A DNA stretch of 64,000 bases from Senegalia massiliensis (GTDB lineage Bacteria; Bacillota; Clostridia; Tissierellales; SIT17), in contig NZ_LR130786.1 of assembly GCF_900626135.1 (NCBI RefSeq), forward strand, positions 62,001 to 126,000, in the 5' to 3' direction. A program made the position numbers and the translations under genes. Positions 1-8,528 of this stretch are shown here, piece by piece; within the stretch, counting starts at the first letter, position 1; every line of letters starts with the position of its first letter. The notes below the pieces were generated by a model. That model worked only from the letters and a program-made list of their open reading frames with translations. It did no database searches and had not been told where the DNA came from.

Positions 1-244
1 CTTGGAAATAAAAACAATCAGGGAATTATACTTCTAATAATACTAAAATGACTAAAACAGGTAATAGATATCTTCGATATTATATGGTTGTATCGACTAA
101 TACTGCTAAAAACAATATTACAGTATACAGAAATTATTACTACAAAAAGTTTAATGGGTCAAGCACTTATAAAATAAAAGATCACTTGCACTTACATCAC
201 GTGAATTAGTACGCCTGATTTTTAGATTGTCGCCTAACTATTGA
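1..244 (+). pseudogene. Decayed C-terminal part of an IS110-family transposase
   Basis: The plus strand reads through the tail of an IS110-type transposase, but only if the frame is changed twice. One frame gives LGNKNNQG, a second gives NTKMTKTGNRYLRYYMVV and continues to YKIKDH. The conserved end, SLALTSRELVRLIFRLSPNY with stop TGA at 242-244, is in a third frame. GNKYLRYY and the final RKLVRLIF-like block are typical of the IS110 C-terminal (transposase_20) domain. The gene is therefore a frameshifted, inactive remnant, cut by the window edge. Its stop lies 10 bases from the end of the lysyl-tRNA synthetase gene and marks one edge of the gene cluster that follows. The family call comes from motif recognition only. 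Confidence 0.75.
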
Positions 245-254
245 CATTAAAGCT

Positions 255-1754
255 TCATTTATTTTGGGGTTTCATTAGAGGGAATATTACACATTCTCTA
301 ATTGGTTTATCCATCATCATAGAGAATAGTCTCTCTGAAAATCCGAAACCAAATGCAGGAGGCATTCCATACTTCAAAGCCTCAACAAAATCTTCATCAT
401 GATTATGTGCTTCTTCGTCTCCTGCTTCACTCATCATTCTTTGTTCATTAAATCTTTCATCTAAATCTAAAGGATCATTTAACTCGCTGTATCCATTACC
501 CATTTCTGATCCAGCAAGAATGATTTGCATCTGTGCAACCTTTCTAGGATCTTCTTTAAGTCTTTTTGGTAATGGATTAAGTTGAACCGGTTGTCCTACT
601 AAGAATCCAGGACCAGACAAGTCTTTTCTAACAACTTTCCATAGTAGATCAACAAGTCTCCAGTAACCTAGATCAGGATCAAATATGACATCAAAAGATT
701 CAAGTTTTTCTTTAATGTCCTCTAAACTCGTATTATAGATATCAACACCTACATTTTCTTTTATAACTTCTTGAAAATCATAAATTTCCCATTCTTTATC
801 CATATCTATCTCAAATCCACGTGATATGAATTTTGAGGTTCCCATTAATGCTTTAGTAATTTTCCTGTACAACTCTTTTGTTATCTCCATTCCATCGCTA
901 TAATCAGCATATGCCCAATAGAACTCCATTTGAGTATAATCCTGTAGATGTTCATTACTCATACCTTCATTCCGAAACTGTCTTCCAATTTCGAATGTCT
1001 TTTCAAATCCAGCAACCAATAGCTTTTTCTGCCATAATTCACCCATAGATATTCTTAAGAATACATCAATACCTAAAGCATTGTGGTGTGTCTTAAAAGG
1101 TTTTGATGCAGCTCCACCTGATGAAACTTCAAGTATTGGAGTTTCTACTTCTAAAAAGCCTTTTTCAAGTAAGAAGTTTCTGACTGTGCTCCAAAATATT
1201 TGCTTCTTTATAAAAAGCTCTTTAACATCTTTATTCATAATAATATCAAGATATCTTTTTCTAAACTTCATGTCTTCATCTGTAATGCCATGGAATTTAT
1301 CTGGTAATGGCTTAAGTGCTTTCGTCAAGTGTTTATATGTTTGAACTCTTACACTCAATTCATCTGTTTGAGTTTTGAATACTTTGCCTTCAATTCCAAT
1401 TATATCTCCAATATCTGTTTGATTGTATACTTCAAACTCCAACTGAGTTATCTGATCCGCTCTAACATATACTTGAATTTGACCTTCCACATCTTGAATA
1501 TGCATGAAACCTGCCTTACCTTTGCCTCGTTTTGTCATAACTCTTCCAGCTAGAGAGACAGTTATATTTTTTTCAAGTAGTGCTTTTCTTGAATATTGAG
1601 AATAATTATTGATCAATTCTTTTGAGTGAGTTGATGCTATGAATTTATCACCAAATGGGTCAATACCTAAATCTCTCAGCTTGTTCATTTTCTCAGTTCT
1701 AATTAATTCATGTTCACTAATTCTTTTTACATTTGAAAATTCTTGAGTATTCAT
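255..1754 (-). CDS. lysS: Divergent class II lysyl-tRNA synthetase
   Basis: Charges tRNA-Lys with lysine in the cytoplasm. About 499 residues if translation starts at the ATG at 1754, the usual length; an upstream AAGGAG is about 14 bases away, so the start is likely but not certain. An N-terminal OB fold (VSLAGRVMTKRGKGKAGF) is followed by the class II core: motif 2 around FEIGRQFRNEG and the ELND region. The sequence differs from the housekeeping bacterial type in several places: SMGELWQKKL where APELYLK is common, motif 3 reading GFGFSERLF rather than GIGIDRL, and a C-terminus ending IRECVIFPLMKP. It sits last in a minus-strand gene set with ATP-grasp ligases and nucleotide-enzyme homologues, next to an IS remnant. 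It could be a second, cluster-linked copy (resistance or lysine activation) or simply the only lysS of the genome; the window cannot decide. Confidence 0.9.
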   Translation of the reverse strand: MNTQEFSNVKRISEHELIRTEKMNKLRDLGIDPFGDKFIASTHSKELINNYSQYSRKALLEKNITVSLAGRVMTKRGKGKAGFMHIQDVEGQIQVYVRADQITQLEFEVYNQTDIGDIIGIEGKVFKTQTDELSVRVQTYKHLTKALKPLPDKFHGITDEDMKFRKRYLDIIMNKDVKELFIKKQIFWSTVRNFLLEKGFLEVETPILEVSSGGAASKPFKTHHNALGIDVFLRISMGELWQKKLLVAGFEKTFEIGRQFRNEGMSNEHLQDYTQMEFYWAYADYSDGMEITKELYRKITKALMGTSKFISRGFEIDMDKEWEIYDFQEVIKENVGVDIYNTSLEDIKEKLESFDVIFDPDLGYWRLVDLLWKVVRKDLSGPGFLVGQPVQLNPLPKRLKEDPRKVAQMQIILAGSEMGNGYSELNDPLDLDERFNEQRMMSEAGDEEAHNHDEDFVEALKYGMPPAFGFGFSERLFSMMMDKPIRECVIFPLMKPQNK

Positions 1755-2030
1755 AATTTTATCAAACTCTCCTTTTTTATAGTTCATGATTTTTAATATT
1801 AAGTCATATTTCTTAAACAAAAATATATGTGATAAGATTCCAGAAACAAATCAATAAAATTTTAAGTACTATAATCTTAATATCAGGCTCTTTTCACCTA
1901 TAAATTATATTCTTACCTTTTACAGTTAGCATGTCAGTGCAATGGTCAACTTACATGTAACTTAATTGTTAGCTTTTTCAATATAAAAGCCAATTATCCA
2001 ATATTATTAACTTAATAATTGTTAATTACT

Positions 2031-3218
2031 CTAAAGTCCTTTAAAATAATCTATAACTTCATTCAATTTATCAAAAGAATCTTCATCTTTTCTAATAGAT
2101 ACTTCAAAAATCCCAACTCTTCTCATGCTATTTTTCTTCATGTCTGGGATTTTATCGCCGATTTTCCAGTCATACTTCAAACCTTTAACAAACTGAAAAT
2201 GTTGTTTTAAGTCAGATAAAGAAGGGAGCTCTTTTATATCTTTCCTTAAGACTGGAATATATGAAAAACCATATGCTTCATCTGATAATGAAGGTTCTTC
2301 AATATTAAGTTTTAATTGTGTACTTGCAACCAACTCATTGAGATTTAACCCAAAAAGAGATTGATAACAATCTACAATCATTCCACCCCCAGGTCGGGCA
2401 CCACACTCACTGAATACATATTGCCCACTGCTACTAAAAAATTCTAAATGAAAAACGCCATTCTGGTAATCTAACGACTTTAAAGTTTTGGTCAAAAAGC
2501 TTTCTACTTCTGAGTATAAGGCTTTATTTGCTTCTGGATGTACTTGAATGGCTTTAACCACATGCCCTTGATTTATTTGTATAACCGGCTTTTCATATTT
2601 GCTGACGCAAAAAGTGCCTAACTTACCATCAACTATATAGCCATCAGCAAAATATTCTTGACCATTAACAAACTCCTCTATTAAATATTTCTTTCCTTTA
2701 TTCAATTTGTGTGACATTACTATTAAATTCTCAAATGTATCAATCACAAATGTTGAATTTGTTGCAAACCCATCAATAGGTTTTATAACAATAGGATAAG
2801 TTAAATAAATATCTTCATTTTTTAATTCATATAAATTTTCTAATATCTGTATTTTTGTTACAGGGACACATTCTTTTGCTTTTAATTTTTGAAGATACTT
2901 GTTTCTCATAATAAAAGATTGTTCATAGTTCTTAAATTTTTTATTTATTAGAAATTCAAGAAAACCTGCAGTTATCATACCTCCTTCATATGAAGTGATA
3001 ATTGCGTCATACTTTTCCGGTTTACCTATGAAAATTGCGGATACTTGATCTAGCTTTCTTACATCTTCTACATATAACCTTTTCCTTACTTCACTTAAAT
3101 TGTCTCTATCTTCTTCATAATCCCATTGATCTATTAAGTTATCTACTATTATGTTACTTCTTGTGCAGTGCTCTATTAGCTTTTTATTATGACCTACTAT
3201 TAGAACTTTCTTTTTCAA
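2031..3218 (-). CDS. ATP-grasp ligase, copy 1
   Basis: Predicted ATP-dependent carboxylate-amine (or thiol) ligase of about 395 residues. The fold is shown by the nucleotide-binding stretch PIVIKPIDGFATNS, the IEEFVNGQEYFADGY strand pair and the metal-binding end FHLEFF...FSECGARPGGG, in the order seen in L-amino-acid-ligase-type ATP-grasp proteins. The N-terminus MKKKVLIVGHNKKLIE resembles a pre-ATP-grasp Rossmann-like domain. The best start is a TTG at 3218 after GGTGG; this overlaps the end of the upstream ATP-grasp gene by 32 bases, so the two are probably translationally coupled. The two copies resemble each other throughout and look like an old tandem duplication. The substrate is unknown; by family the product would be an amide or peptide bond. 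Confidence 0.85.
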   Translation of the reverse strand: MKKKVLIVGHNKKLIEHCTRSNIIVDNLIDQWDYEEDRDNLSEVRKRLYVEDVRKLDQVSAIFIGKPEKYDAIITSYEGGMITAGFLEFLINKKFKNYEQSFIMRNKYLQKLKAKECVPVTKIQILENLYELKNEDIYLTYPIVIKPIDGFATNSTFVIDTFENLIVMSHKLNKGKKYLIEEFVNGQEYFADGYIVDGKLGTFCVSKYEKPVIQINQGHVVKAIQVHPEANKALYSEVESFLTKTLKSLDYQNGVFHLEFFSSSGQYVFSECGARPGGGMIVDCYQSLFGLNLNELVASTQLKLNIEEPSLSDEAYGFSYIPVLRKDIKELPSLSDLKQHFQFVKGLKYDWKIGDKIPDMKKNSMRRVGIFEVSIRKDEDSFDKLNEVIDYFKGL

Positions 3219-4431
3219 AACTTCCACCACTTTCAATAATAAATTTCTTGAAATCAGACACAACTTTTTCTAGATTAAAAAACGTTTCTTCTTCACTTTT
3301 TCCTTTAACAATAAATCTACCTATTCTAGATGAAGTTGACGCATTACTATCAGGTATTCCCATACCACATTCCCACTCATACTCAAATGCAATCAAATCC
3401 TTATTTTTTTCCTTTAGATAGTCTGCGGATGGCAATTCAATAATTACTGTCGGACTTGGCAAATAGCTAAATCCAGTATTAGTACTAATTTCTTTAAAGC
3501 TTCCTTTATATTTTTCGGGCTCTAATTGAACCAAATTCATGTCAATATCAAAATTGTACTTGAATTTTTCCTCGACTAATGTTCCACCTAATCTGGCGGC
3601 ACATTCGCTAAAAACTATCTCTCCATTTTCATTTAAAAAGAATTCTAAATGGAATACACTATTTCCTAAATCAAGAGTTGGCATTACTGAATTAAGTATA
3701 GTTTCCACCTCATTATATAAGTCTTCATGTTCACTCTTCTTTAATGAAATCCCTTGTGTAAGTTCTCCATTATAAATATTTAACAACGGCGTTACATATT
3801 TAGAAACAATAAATTGCTGAAGTTTATAATCTGAAAACCATCCATCAACATAATACTCAGTTCCACTAACAAATGACTCCACAATTATAGTATTAAATCT
3901 GTTATACATAGCATCCAGTTTCGGTTTCACTTCTAAAAAAGTTTTTTTATCAGTAATTTTATAAGTAAAAATTGTTCCTGTACCAGAGTTTGGCTTAATA
4001 ACAAATGGGGTTCCAACTAATTTTTTCAAATCATCAAAGCTAAACGCCTCATCATATTCTGTATACTTAGGCAATTTCACAGCACCCGCTAGTTTGGTTT
4101 TCTGGATGATCTTATCTCTAAAAGAAATTGCCACATTAGGCAAAATATAATCAACAGAAAGCAGCTTTGCCATTATAGATACATTCACTAGTGTATATTC
4201 ATAAGGTGAAATGACTAGATCTATATCCTCTGCCTGATTTCTCATTAGTGAAGATAACACAAAAAAATCATTAGTACTATCTTTCACTTTTATTCTCATT
4301 TCATGATTCTCAGGACTAGGTAAAAACTCTGGATCGTCCCAATCGTCTATTACTTGAATTAGTTTGATATTCTTATTTCTAGTAGATTCTACTAATGATT
4401 TTTTAAATCCATAACATAAAACATTCTTCAT
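3187..4431 (-). CDS. ATP-grasp ligase, copy 2
   Basis: Second predicted ATP-grasp ligase, about 414 residues from the ATG at 4431, which follows GAGGTG at good spacing; the open frame runs further upstream but without a ribosome site. Visible elements are an N-terminal MKNVLCYGFKKSLVE domain, the ATP-binding segment PFVIKPNSGTGTIF, the VESFVSGTEYYVDGWF pair and the C-terminal metal site FHLEFFLNENGEIVFSECAA. In both paralogues the Asn of the common E-x-N-x-R-x-GG motif is replaced (Ala here, Gly in copy 1), which is also seen in other amino-acid ligases of this superfamily. Two ligases in a row suggest two successive condensations, or a heteromeric enzyme. Substrates cannot be read from sequence. 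Confidence 0.85.
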   Translation of the reverse strand: MKNVLCYGFKKSLVESTRNKNIKLIQVIDDWDDPEFLPSPENHEMRIKVKDSTNDFFVLSSLMRNQAEDIDLVISPYEYTLVNVSIMAKLLSVDYILPNVAISFRDKIIQKTKLAGAVKLPKYTEYDEAFSFDDLKKLVGTPFVIKPNSGTGTIFTYKITDKKTFLEVKPKLDAMYNRFNTIIVESFVSGTEYYVDGWFSDYKLQQFIVSKYVTPLLNIYNGELTQGISLKKSEHEDLYNEVETILNSVMPTLDLGNSVFHLEFFLNENGEIVFSECAARLGGTLVEEKFKYNFDIDMNLVQLEPEKYKGSFKEISTNTGFSYLPSPTVIIELPSADYLKEKNKDLIAFEYEWECGMGIPDSNASTSSRIGRFIVKGKSEEETFFNLEKVVSDFKKFIIESGGSFEKESSNSRS

Positions 4432-5256
4432 TAAGAAACACCTCAATATCTTGAATTTTTTCTTTAAATTAGTTAGTTTATTATAATCCATAAATTCATA
4501 GTAAAAGCTCTTATCCTCAAGCATTTTAATGAGCTCCTCTATTATTTATATATTAATAACAATGTTGCTAACTAATCAATTAGTTTGCAGTGATCATCTG
4601 ATTTATCAATTATATTAAATAACGAAAGGTTGGTATAGGAACAACCGTATATTTTATATTCTTCAAATAAAATACTTCGAACCCGCACCTCAACACTTCT
4701 ACCAAAGCCTATACCCATCGGGTTTTCATTCTTATAAATTATAATAATTCCCAAAATAGAATCTGATTTGATTTACCTTCAATTTCTCTCGTTTCGCTTA
4801 ATCTATATATCTATTTCAAATAGTTAGTATCAATTATTTCGATTTTAACATTCTCATTGAACTTAATAAATTTATAATCGTTATAATGCTCTTTTGAAAC
4901 TTGTAATATAAATTTAAGATCTTCTCTAATGAATGAATTAAAAACTCCTAAAGTCATGAATCAAGTTATTATTTACTGCATTATATCTACTAAAAATCAT
5001 TATATTTGCAGTCCCTATATATCAAAATCATAAATTTATTTGTAAGTATTCATCTTAAACAAATCCGAATTACTGGGTAATCCTTAAATTCTCTGTTTTT
5101 AACAAAATTATTTTTTAATATTCACATATGGAATTATTGGAAATGATAGTCAGTTCCATACCGTTATATCTCAGTAGAATCTACAAGTTTAAAGTCTTCA
5201 CTAAAAATACTAAGACCTTATTTATCAATTTATTTCTAAGTCCACCAAAATTAACT
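4432..5256 (-). other. Long gap inside the gene cluster, with small open frames of unknown status
   Basis: About 825 bases between ATP-grasp copy 2 and the deaminase-like genes hold no recognisable gene. Two short minus-strand frames look protein-like: one of up to 60 codons (4572-4754, possible TTG start, contains NPMGIGFGRS) and one of 48 codons (4811-4957, starts MTLGVFNSFIRED). Neither has a convincing ribosome site or a family I know. They may be remnants of a lost gene, or small real proteins. The gap may also hold a promoter for the ATP-grasp and lysS genes; none was assigned. Confidence 0.35.
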
Positions 5257-5781
5257 TTAATCATTTTCATAGTCCAAATATGTTTTTGAAGTTGCTGGCC
5301 CTTTGCCATTTTGATATTTCCCATCGTATAAAGTGATTTCTCCAAGTGGCTGCCAAAAAGTCATTTGACCAATACTCATATTGGGGTAAACAACAACATC
5401 TTCCGTTGGCATAAACTGGAATGTGATCCTTCCTTTATAGCCAATATCTATAAGATCAGCGGTTACATGTACAAATAATCCTAGTCTTGCGATTCCAGAC
5501 TTTCCATGAATTATAGGTACGTAGAAATCACTTCCAATCACTTCCATACTTGCTCCTAAACAAAATTCACCCTTATTAAGTTTCAAGCCTTCTGGAGGTA
5601 TTTTAATTTTTTTATATGGATTATCTAGTTTTGGATCCAGTACATCTTGAGTATAGAATATTAATTCAGGAAAAAGAGATAAATCATATGAGTTTGTTGA
5701 TAAATTTTTTTTGTTAAAAGGGTTAATATCAATTTTCTTATTTAAATATTCTTCATAAATTTTATTTCTTGTCAATATCAT
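5257..5781 (-). CDS. dCTP-deaminase/dUTPase-superfamily protein A (catalytic Glu replaced)
   Basis: A 174-residue homologue of dCTP deaminase, the trimeric enzyme that turns dCTP into dUTP. The N-terminus MILTRNKIYEEY matches the family's MILSDR-type start, which fixes the start at 5781 although the frame is open upstream. The core block GKSGIARLGLFV corresponds to the family's GRSSLARLG segment with the active-site Ser and Arg kept, followed by DLIDIGYKG. In E. coli Dcd the catalytic Glu138 lies in a VLEFYN-like strand; the equivalent here reads ITFQFMP, with Gln in place of Glu. The protein may therefore not deaminate, or may act on another substrate or as a partner of copy B. The C-terminus keeps a YQNGKGPATSK-like tail typical of the nucleotide-closing lid. 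An overlapping 13-codon frame precedes the start. Confidence 0.8.
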   Translation of the reverse strand: MILTRNKIYEEYLNKKIDINPFNKKNLSTNSYDLSLFPELIFYTQDVLDPKLDNPYKKIKIPPEGLKLNKGEFCLGASMEVIGSDFYVPIIHGKSGIARLGLFVHVTADLIDIGYKGRITFQFMPTEDVVVYPNMSIGQMTFWQPLGEITLYDGKYQNGKGPATSKTYLDYEND

Positions 5782-5819
5782 AATATTAATTGTATGATCA
5801 ATACAGAAGCAAAAATCAT
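5778..5819 (-). other. Possible 13-codon leader cistron overlapping the deaminase-like A start
   Basis: After AAAGGAG on the minus strand an ATG at 5819 opens a 13-codon frame (MIFASVLIIQLIL). Its TGA stop overlaps the ATG of the deaminase-like gene A as ATGA. The ATG of gene A has no ribosome site of its own at normal distance, so the mini-cistron could deliver ribosomes by coupling. This is inferred from layout alone. Confidence 0.35.
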
Positions 5820-5975
5820 ACTCTCCTTTCATTTTATTAATTCTAGTTGATTGTAAAAATATAAGCTTACATTTACAAGACTATAATCGAGGAAAATATA
5901 AACTGCATACAATTGTCTTCAATGGCGTACTTATAATCTTAAGCAACCAACATCACACCTCAGTTTTCAAGGTAT

Positions 5976-6491
5976 CTAAACAAATGTTTGTTTCATTAAT
6001 ATGCTTTCTCTGGGATCACTAAAATTGTTGTAATAGTGTTGAGTTTTCTCTACTTTTCCATAGTTCGTCCAAAATGATACTTGTCCAATTACCATTTTAT
6101 AATTAAGTACGATATTATTGGGAGAATAGATTTCTAGTGTCCATTTATGGCTTGATCCTGTATGTCCTAGATTTGCCGATATTTGCAAAAATAATCCTAA
6201 TCTTCCAAGTGAACTTTTCCCAATCAATGACATTGCATATCTACTTGAACCTATTTCCTCATATGTTACACCTAAGTATAAGGTGTCTTTTTTTATAACG
6301 TAGCTTCCACGTTCCTTCAAATCTATTACATTGAATTTCAATCTGCTATCTTCATCATAATATGCTTCTTTTAAATATTGTCCTAACCTATAGTTGTAGC
6401 TATCGCGTTTTATTTGATCTAAAGAAAATGGTTCTAAAGAAATTTTACCAAGCTTATATTCTTCATGTATTTGTTTACCTGTTAATATCAT
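5976..6491 (-). CDS. dCTP-deaminase/dUTPase-superfamily protein B
   Basis: Second deaminase-like protein, 171 residues, paralogous to copy A (MILTGKQIHEEY against MILTRNKIYEEY). The core LIGKSSLGRLGLFL keeps the Ser and Arg of the dCTP deaminase active-site loop, and the strand WTLEIYSP keeps the Glu that copy A lacks. The usual RIDPGW segment, however, is replaced by NLGHTGSSHKW, and the C-terminal lid is short (DPRESILMKQ). Canonical dCTP deaminase activity is therefore uncertain. It begins four bases after the end of the methyltransferase-like gene and is surely in the same transcript. One possibility is an A/B mixed trimer in which only B supplies the catalytic Glu. Confidence 0.8.
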   Translation of the reverse strand: MILTGKQIHEEYKLGKISLEPFSLDQIKRDSYNYRLGQYLKEAYYDEDSRLKFNVIDLKERGSYVIKKDTLYLGVTYEEIGSSRYAMSLIGKSSLGRLGLFLQISANLGHTGSSHKWTLEIYSPNNIVLNYKMVIGQVSFWTNYGKVEKTQHYYNNFSDPRESILMKQTFV

Positions 6492-6494
6492 ATT

Positions 6495-7298
6495 CTAAAA
6501 CAACTCCACATATCTTTCCGGATAGATATTTTTTCTATATCTTAAAACTAAAACTGAATATTCTTGATACTTTCTTAATTCGTTAGTAACTTCTTTGATC
6601 TTATACAATCTATCATAGATGACTGGATAAAGATCTTCACAGTTTAAGTTTTTAACTGCTCGTCTTGTAATACAATCACAATAATATGAGATATCTTCTT
6701 CACTCTCAAATCTTAACTGATTTCGATCTTCATACAGTATCTCGAAATCTTTATATAGCTTCATAACCTCATCATATGGTTCATGCGTTACATCTATGCC
6801 AAACATCTGCTTACAAGAATCAAGAACTTCACTTGGAACTTCTTTTATTGCATAAAACGGAGAAGCGAGTAAGTAGCCATCATCATCAAAATAACTTATA
6901 ATGTTTTCAACCATTTTCCTAGGATTTGAAAAAAACTTCAGACCTCCACCAACTATAACATGTGTGAATTTTTCGTTAGTTTTAAAATTTAATCCATCTT
7001 GAACAAAGTACTCTATATTTGCACTTGGCGAATAGATTTTCTTATTTTTGATCGCACTCTCAATTGCATACCTTGATAAATCAAAAGCTTTACCACTACA
7101 CTTCGTTAAATGCGCTATTTCACGAACCTGAAATCCTGTAGTACATGCAATTTGAAGAATATTTGATGAAGAATCAATATAACTATGATTTATCCATTTA
7201 TTTAAGGTTGTGAATGCACCTGGTAAAACGTTCCATTGGTTTATTAAACCTACAAAGTCTGGGTATGGCATGTTTTCAATAATTAGTTTATTCAGCAT
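6495..7298 (-). CDS. Class I SAM methyltransferase-like protein
   Basis: A 267-residue protein with a Rossmann-type methyltransferase core. Motif I reads ILQIACTTGFQ at about residues 46-56, followed by the acidic strand end GKAFDLS, a VQDGLNF motif and FTHVIVGGGLKFF, where class I enzymes usually have the D-x-V-hydrophobic strand 4. Motif I lacks the full GxGxG, so SAM binding is likely but not certain. It lies between the radical SAM gene (12-base gap) and deaminase-like gene B (3-base gap), in one transcript. The substrate is unknown; it may modify an intermediate of the same pathway. Confidence 0.7.
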   Translation of the reverse strand: MLNKLIIENMPYPDFVGLINQWNVLPGAFTTLNKWINHSYIDSSSNILQIACTTGFQVREIAHLTKCSGKAFDLSRYAIESAIKNKKIYSPSANIEYFVQDGLNFKTNEKFTHVIVGGGLKFFSNPRKMVENIISYFDDDGYLLASPFYAIKEVPSEVLDSCKQMFGIDVTHEPYDEVMKLYKDFEILYEDRNQLRFESEEDISYYCDCITRRAVKNLNCEDLYPVIYDRLYKIKEVTNELRKYQEYSVLVLRYRKNIYPERYVELF

Positions 7299-7310
7299 TC
7301 TAACATCTCC

Positions 7311-8528
7311 TTAAAACATTTTACTTATTTCATTTTCAAGCTTTAAATATGATTTATTCAAAATTTCAAAATCCTTTTTAGTACCCCACCAATGATTATC
7401 ATTATCATATATTGTGTAAGATTCCCAAGTATCTGATAATCCATCTTTCAATTCATTATAAATTAGTGAGCCCGGTAATGGAACAAATCTGTACAAAGAA
7501 ATTCTATCAATATTTTCTCGATTCTTTCTTAGAAATTTTATAGTATCTTCTGTTGTAGATTCATCTTCACCAGGAAAACCATGCATCAAATATAGCTTAA
7601 CCGGAAGTAAATGTTTTTTACATAGTTCTAAAGTCTTTTCTGCCTTTATTATTTTTATGCCTTTTTTCATTTTATTAAGCAACTGTTGAGAACCTGTTTC
7701 CATTCCAAATCGAATTTCTTTACAATTGTTTTGCGCAAATGTTTTTATTATATCTTCATCTACAGTATTCAATCTACTATTACACTCCCAATCAATTTGA
7801 AAACTGCCTAGAATATTGGCTACACCAATAGCATGTGTTTTGTTGAAAGTGAAAGTCTCATCCATGACCGTAAAGCCATCGCATAGGGGGTACTGTTCCA
7901 ATAGTTGTTCTACTTCTTTTTTTATTGAATCTAATCTTCTAAATTTAACTTTTTTTCTATTTTGTATTCCGCAAAACATGCACTTATATGTACATCCTCT
8001 AGATGTCATTATACTCAAAACATGGTTTTGAGTACCTCCAACTCTTCCGTCTAGATACAATAATGTGGGAGGTAATAAATGCCTTGCTGGAAATGGAATA
8101 ATGTTTATATTTGTTTCTATCGATTCTATGATTCCTCTATCTACACAGCCATTCTTAAACCAGTACCTTAAACTTTCTTCTGATTCCCCACGGAAAACAA
8201 CATCTGCTTCTAATTTTTCCAGCACTTCATCTGAATTTGTAGTAGCATGAGTATTGCCTACAATTAAAATTTTAGATTTCAACTTAAAAATATTACGCCT
8301 CTCTAGAAACATTGGAAATGTAACTGCCGCCGTTATACTTAAACAGTAAATATCAGCCTTTGGAAAGTTGTCTTCTTTAAAGTGATTTTCCATTGGAATG
8401 ACTTCTACTTCATATCCATTTTCTTCAAATATTGAGCATATATAAAGCATTCCAAGGGGGGGGAATTCATTTCTATCTTTATAATGAATTTTATCAGTAT
8501 ATTTTGGGTATACAAAAACTACTTTCAT
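7311..8528 (-). CDS. B12-binding-domain radical SAM enzyme
   Basis: A 405-residue radical SAM enzyme with a cobalamin-binding-type N-terminal domain. Residues 1-120 have the family layout: FPPLGMLYICSIFEENGYEVEV near the N-terminus and the GNTHAT turn near residue 91. The iron-sulphur motif CxxxCxxC is at residues 179-186 (CTYKCMFC), followed by the barrel with GFTVMDETF and the KLYLMHGFPGED strand. The family includes methylases, ring-forming enzymes and oxidoreductases acting on unactivated carbons. The start ATG at 8528 overlaps the stop of the kinase-like gene (ATGA), after GAGGTG. Within this gene set it is the best candidate for a skeleton-forming or C-methylating step. Confidence 0.88.
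   Translation of the reverse strand: MKVVFVYPKYTDKIHYKDRNEFPPLGMLYICSIFEENGYEVEVIPMENHFKEDNFPKADIYCLSITAAVTFPMFLERRNIFKLKSKILIVGNTHATTNSDEVLEKLEADVVFRGESEESLRYWFKNGCVDRGIIESIETNINIIPFPARHLLPPTLLYLDGRVGGTQNHVLSIMTSRGCTYKCMFCGIQNRKKVKFRRLDSIKKEVEQLLEQYPLCDGFTVMDETFTFNKTHAIGVANILGSFQIDWECNSRLNTVDEDIIKTFAQNNCKEIRFGMETGSQQLLNKMKKGIKIIKAEKTLELCKKHLLPVKLYLMHGFPGEDESTTEDTIKFLRKNRENIDRISLYRFVPLPGSLIYNELKDGLSDTWESYTIYDNDNHWWGTKKDFEILNKSYLKLENEISKMF

Noticed and set aside
4671-4695. Minus-strand GCGGGTTCGAAG, like a tRNA T-arm
   Set aside because: The stem does not pair and there is no acceptor, D-arm or anticodon arm around it. It is a chance match inside a short open frame.
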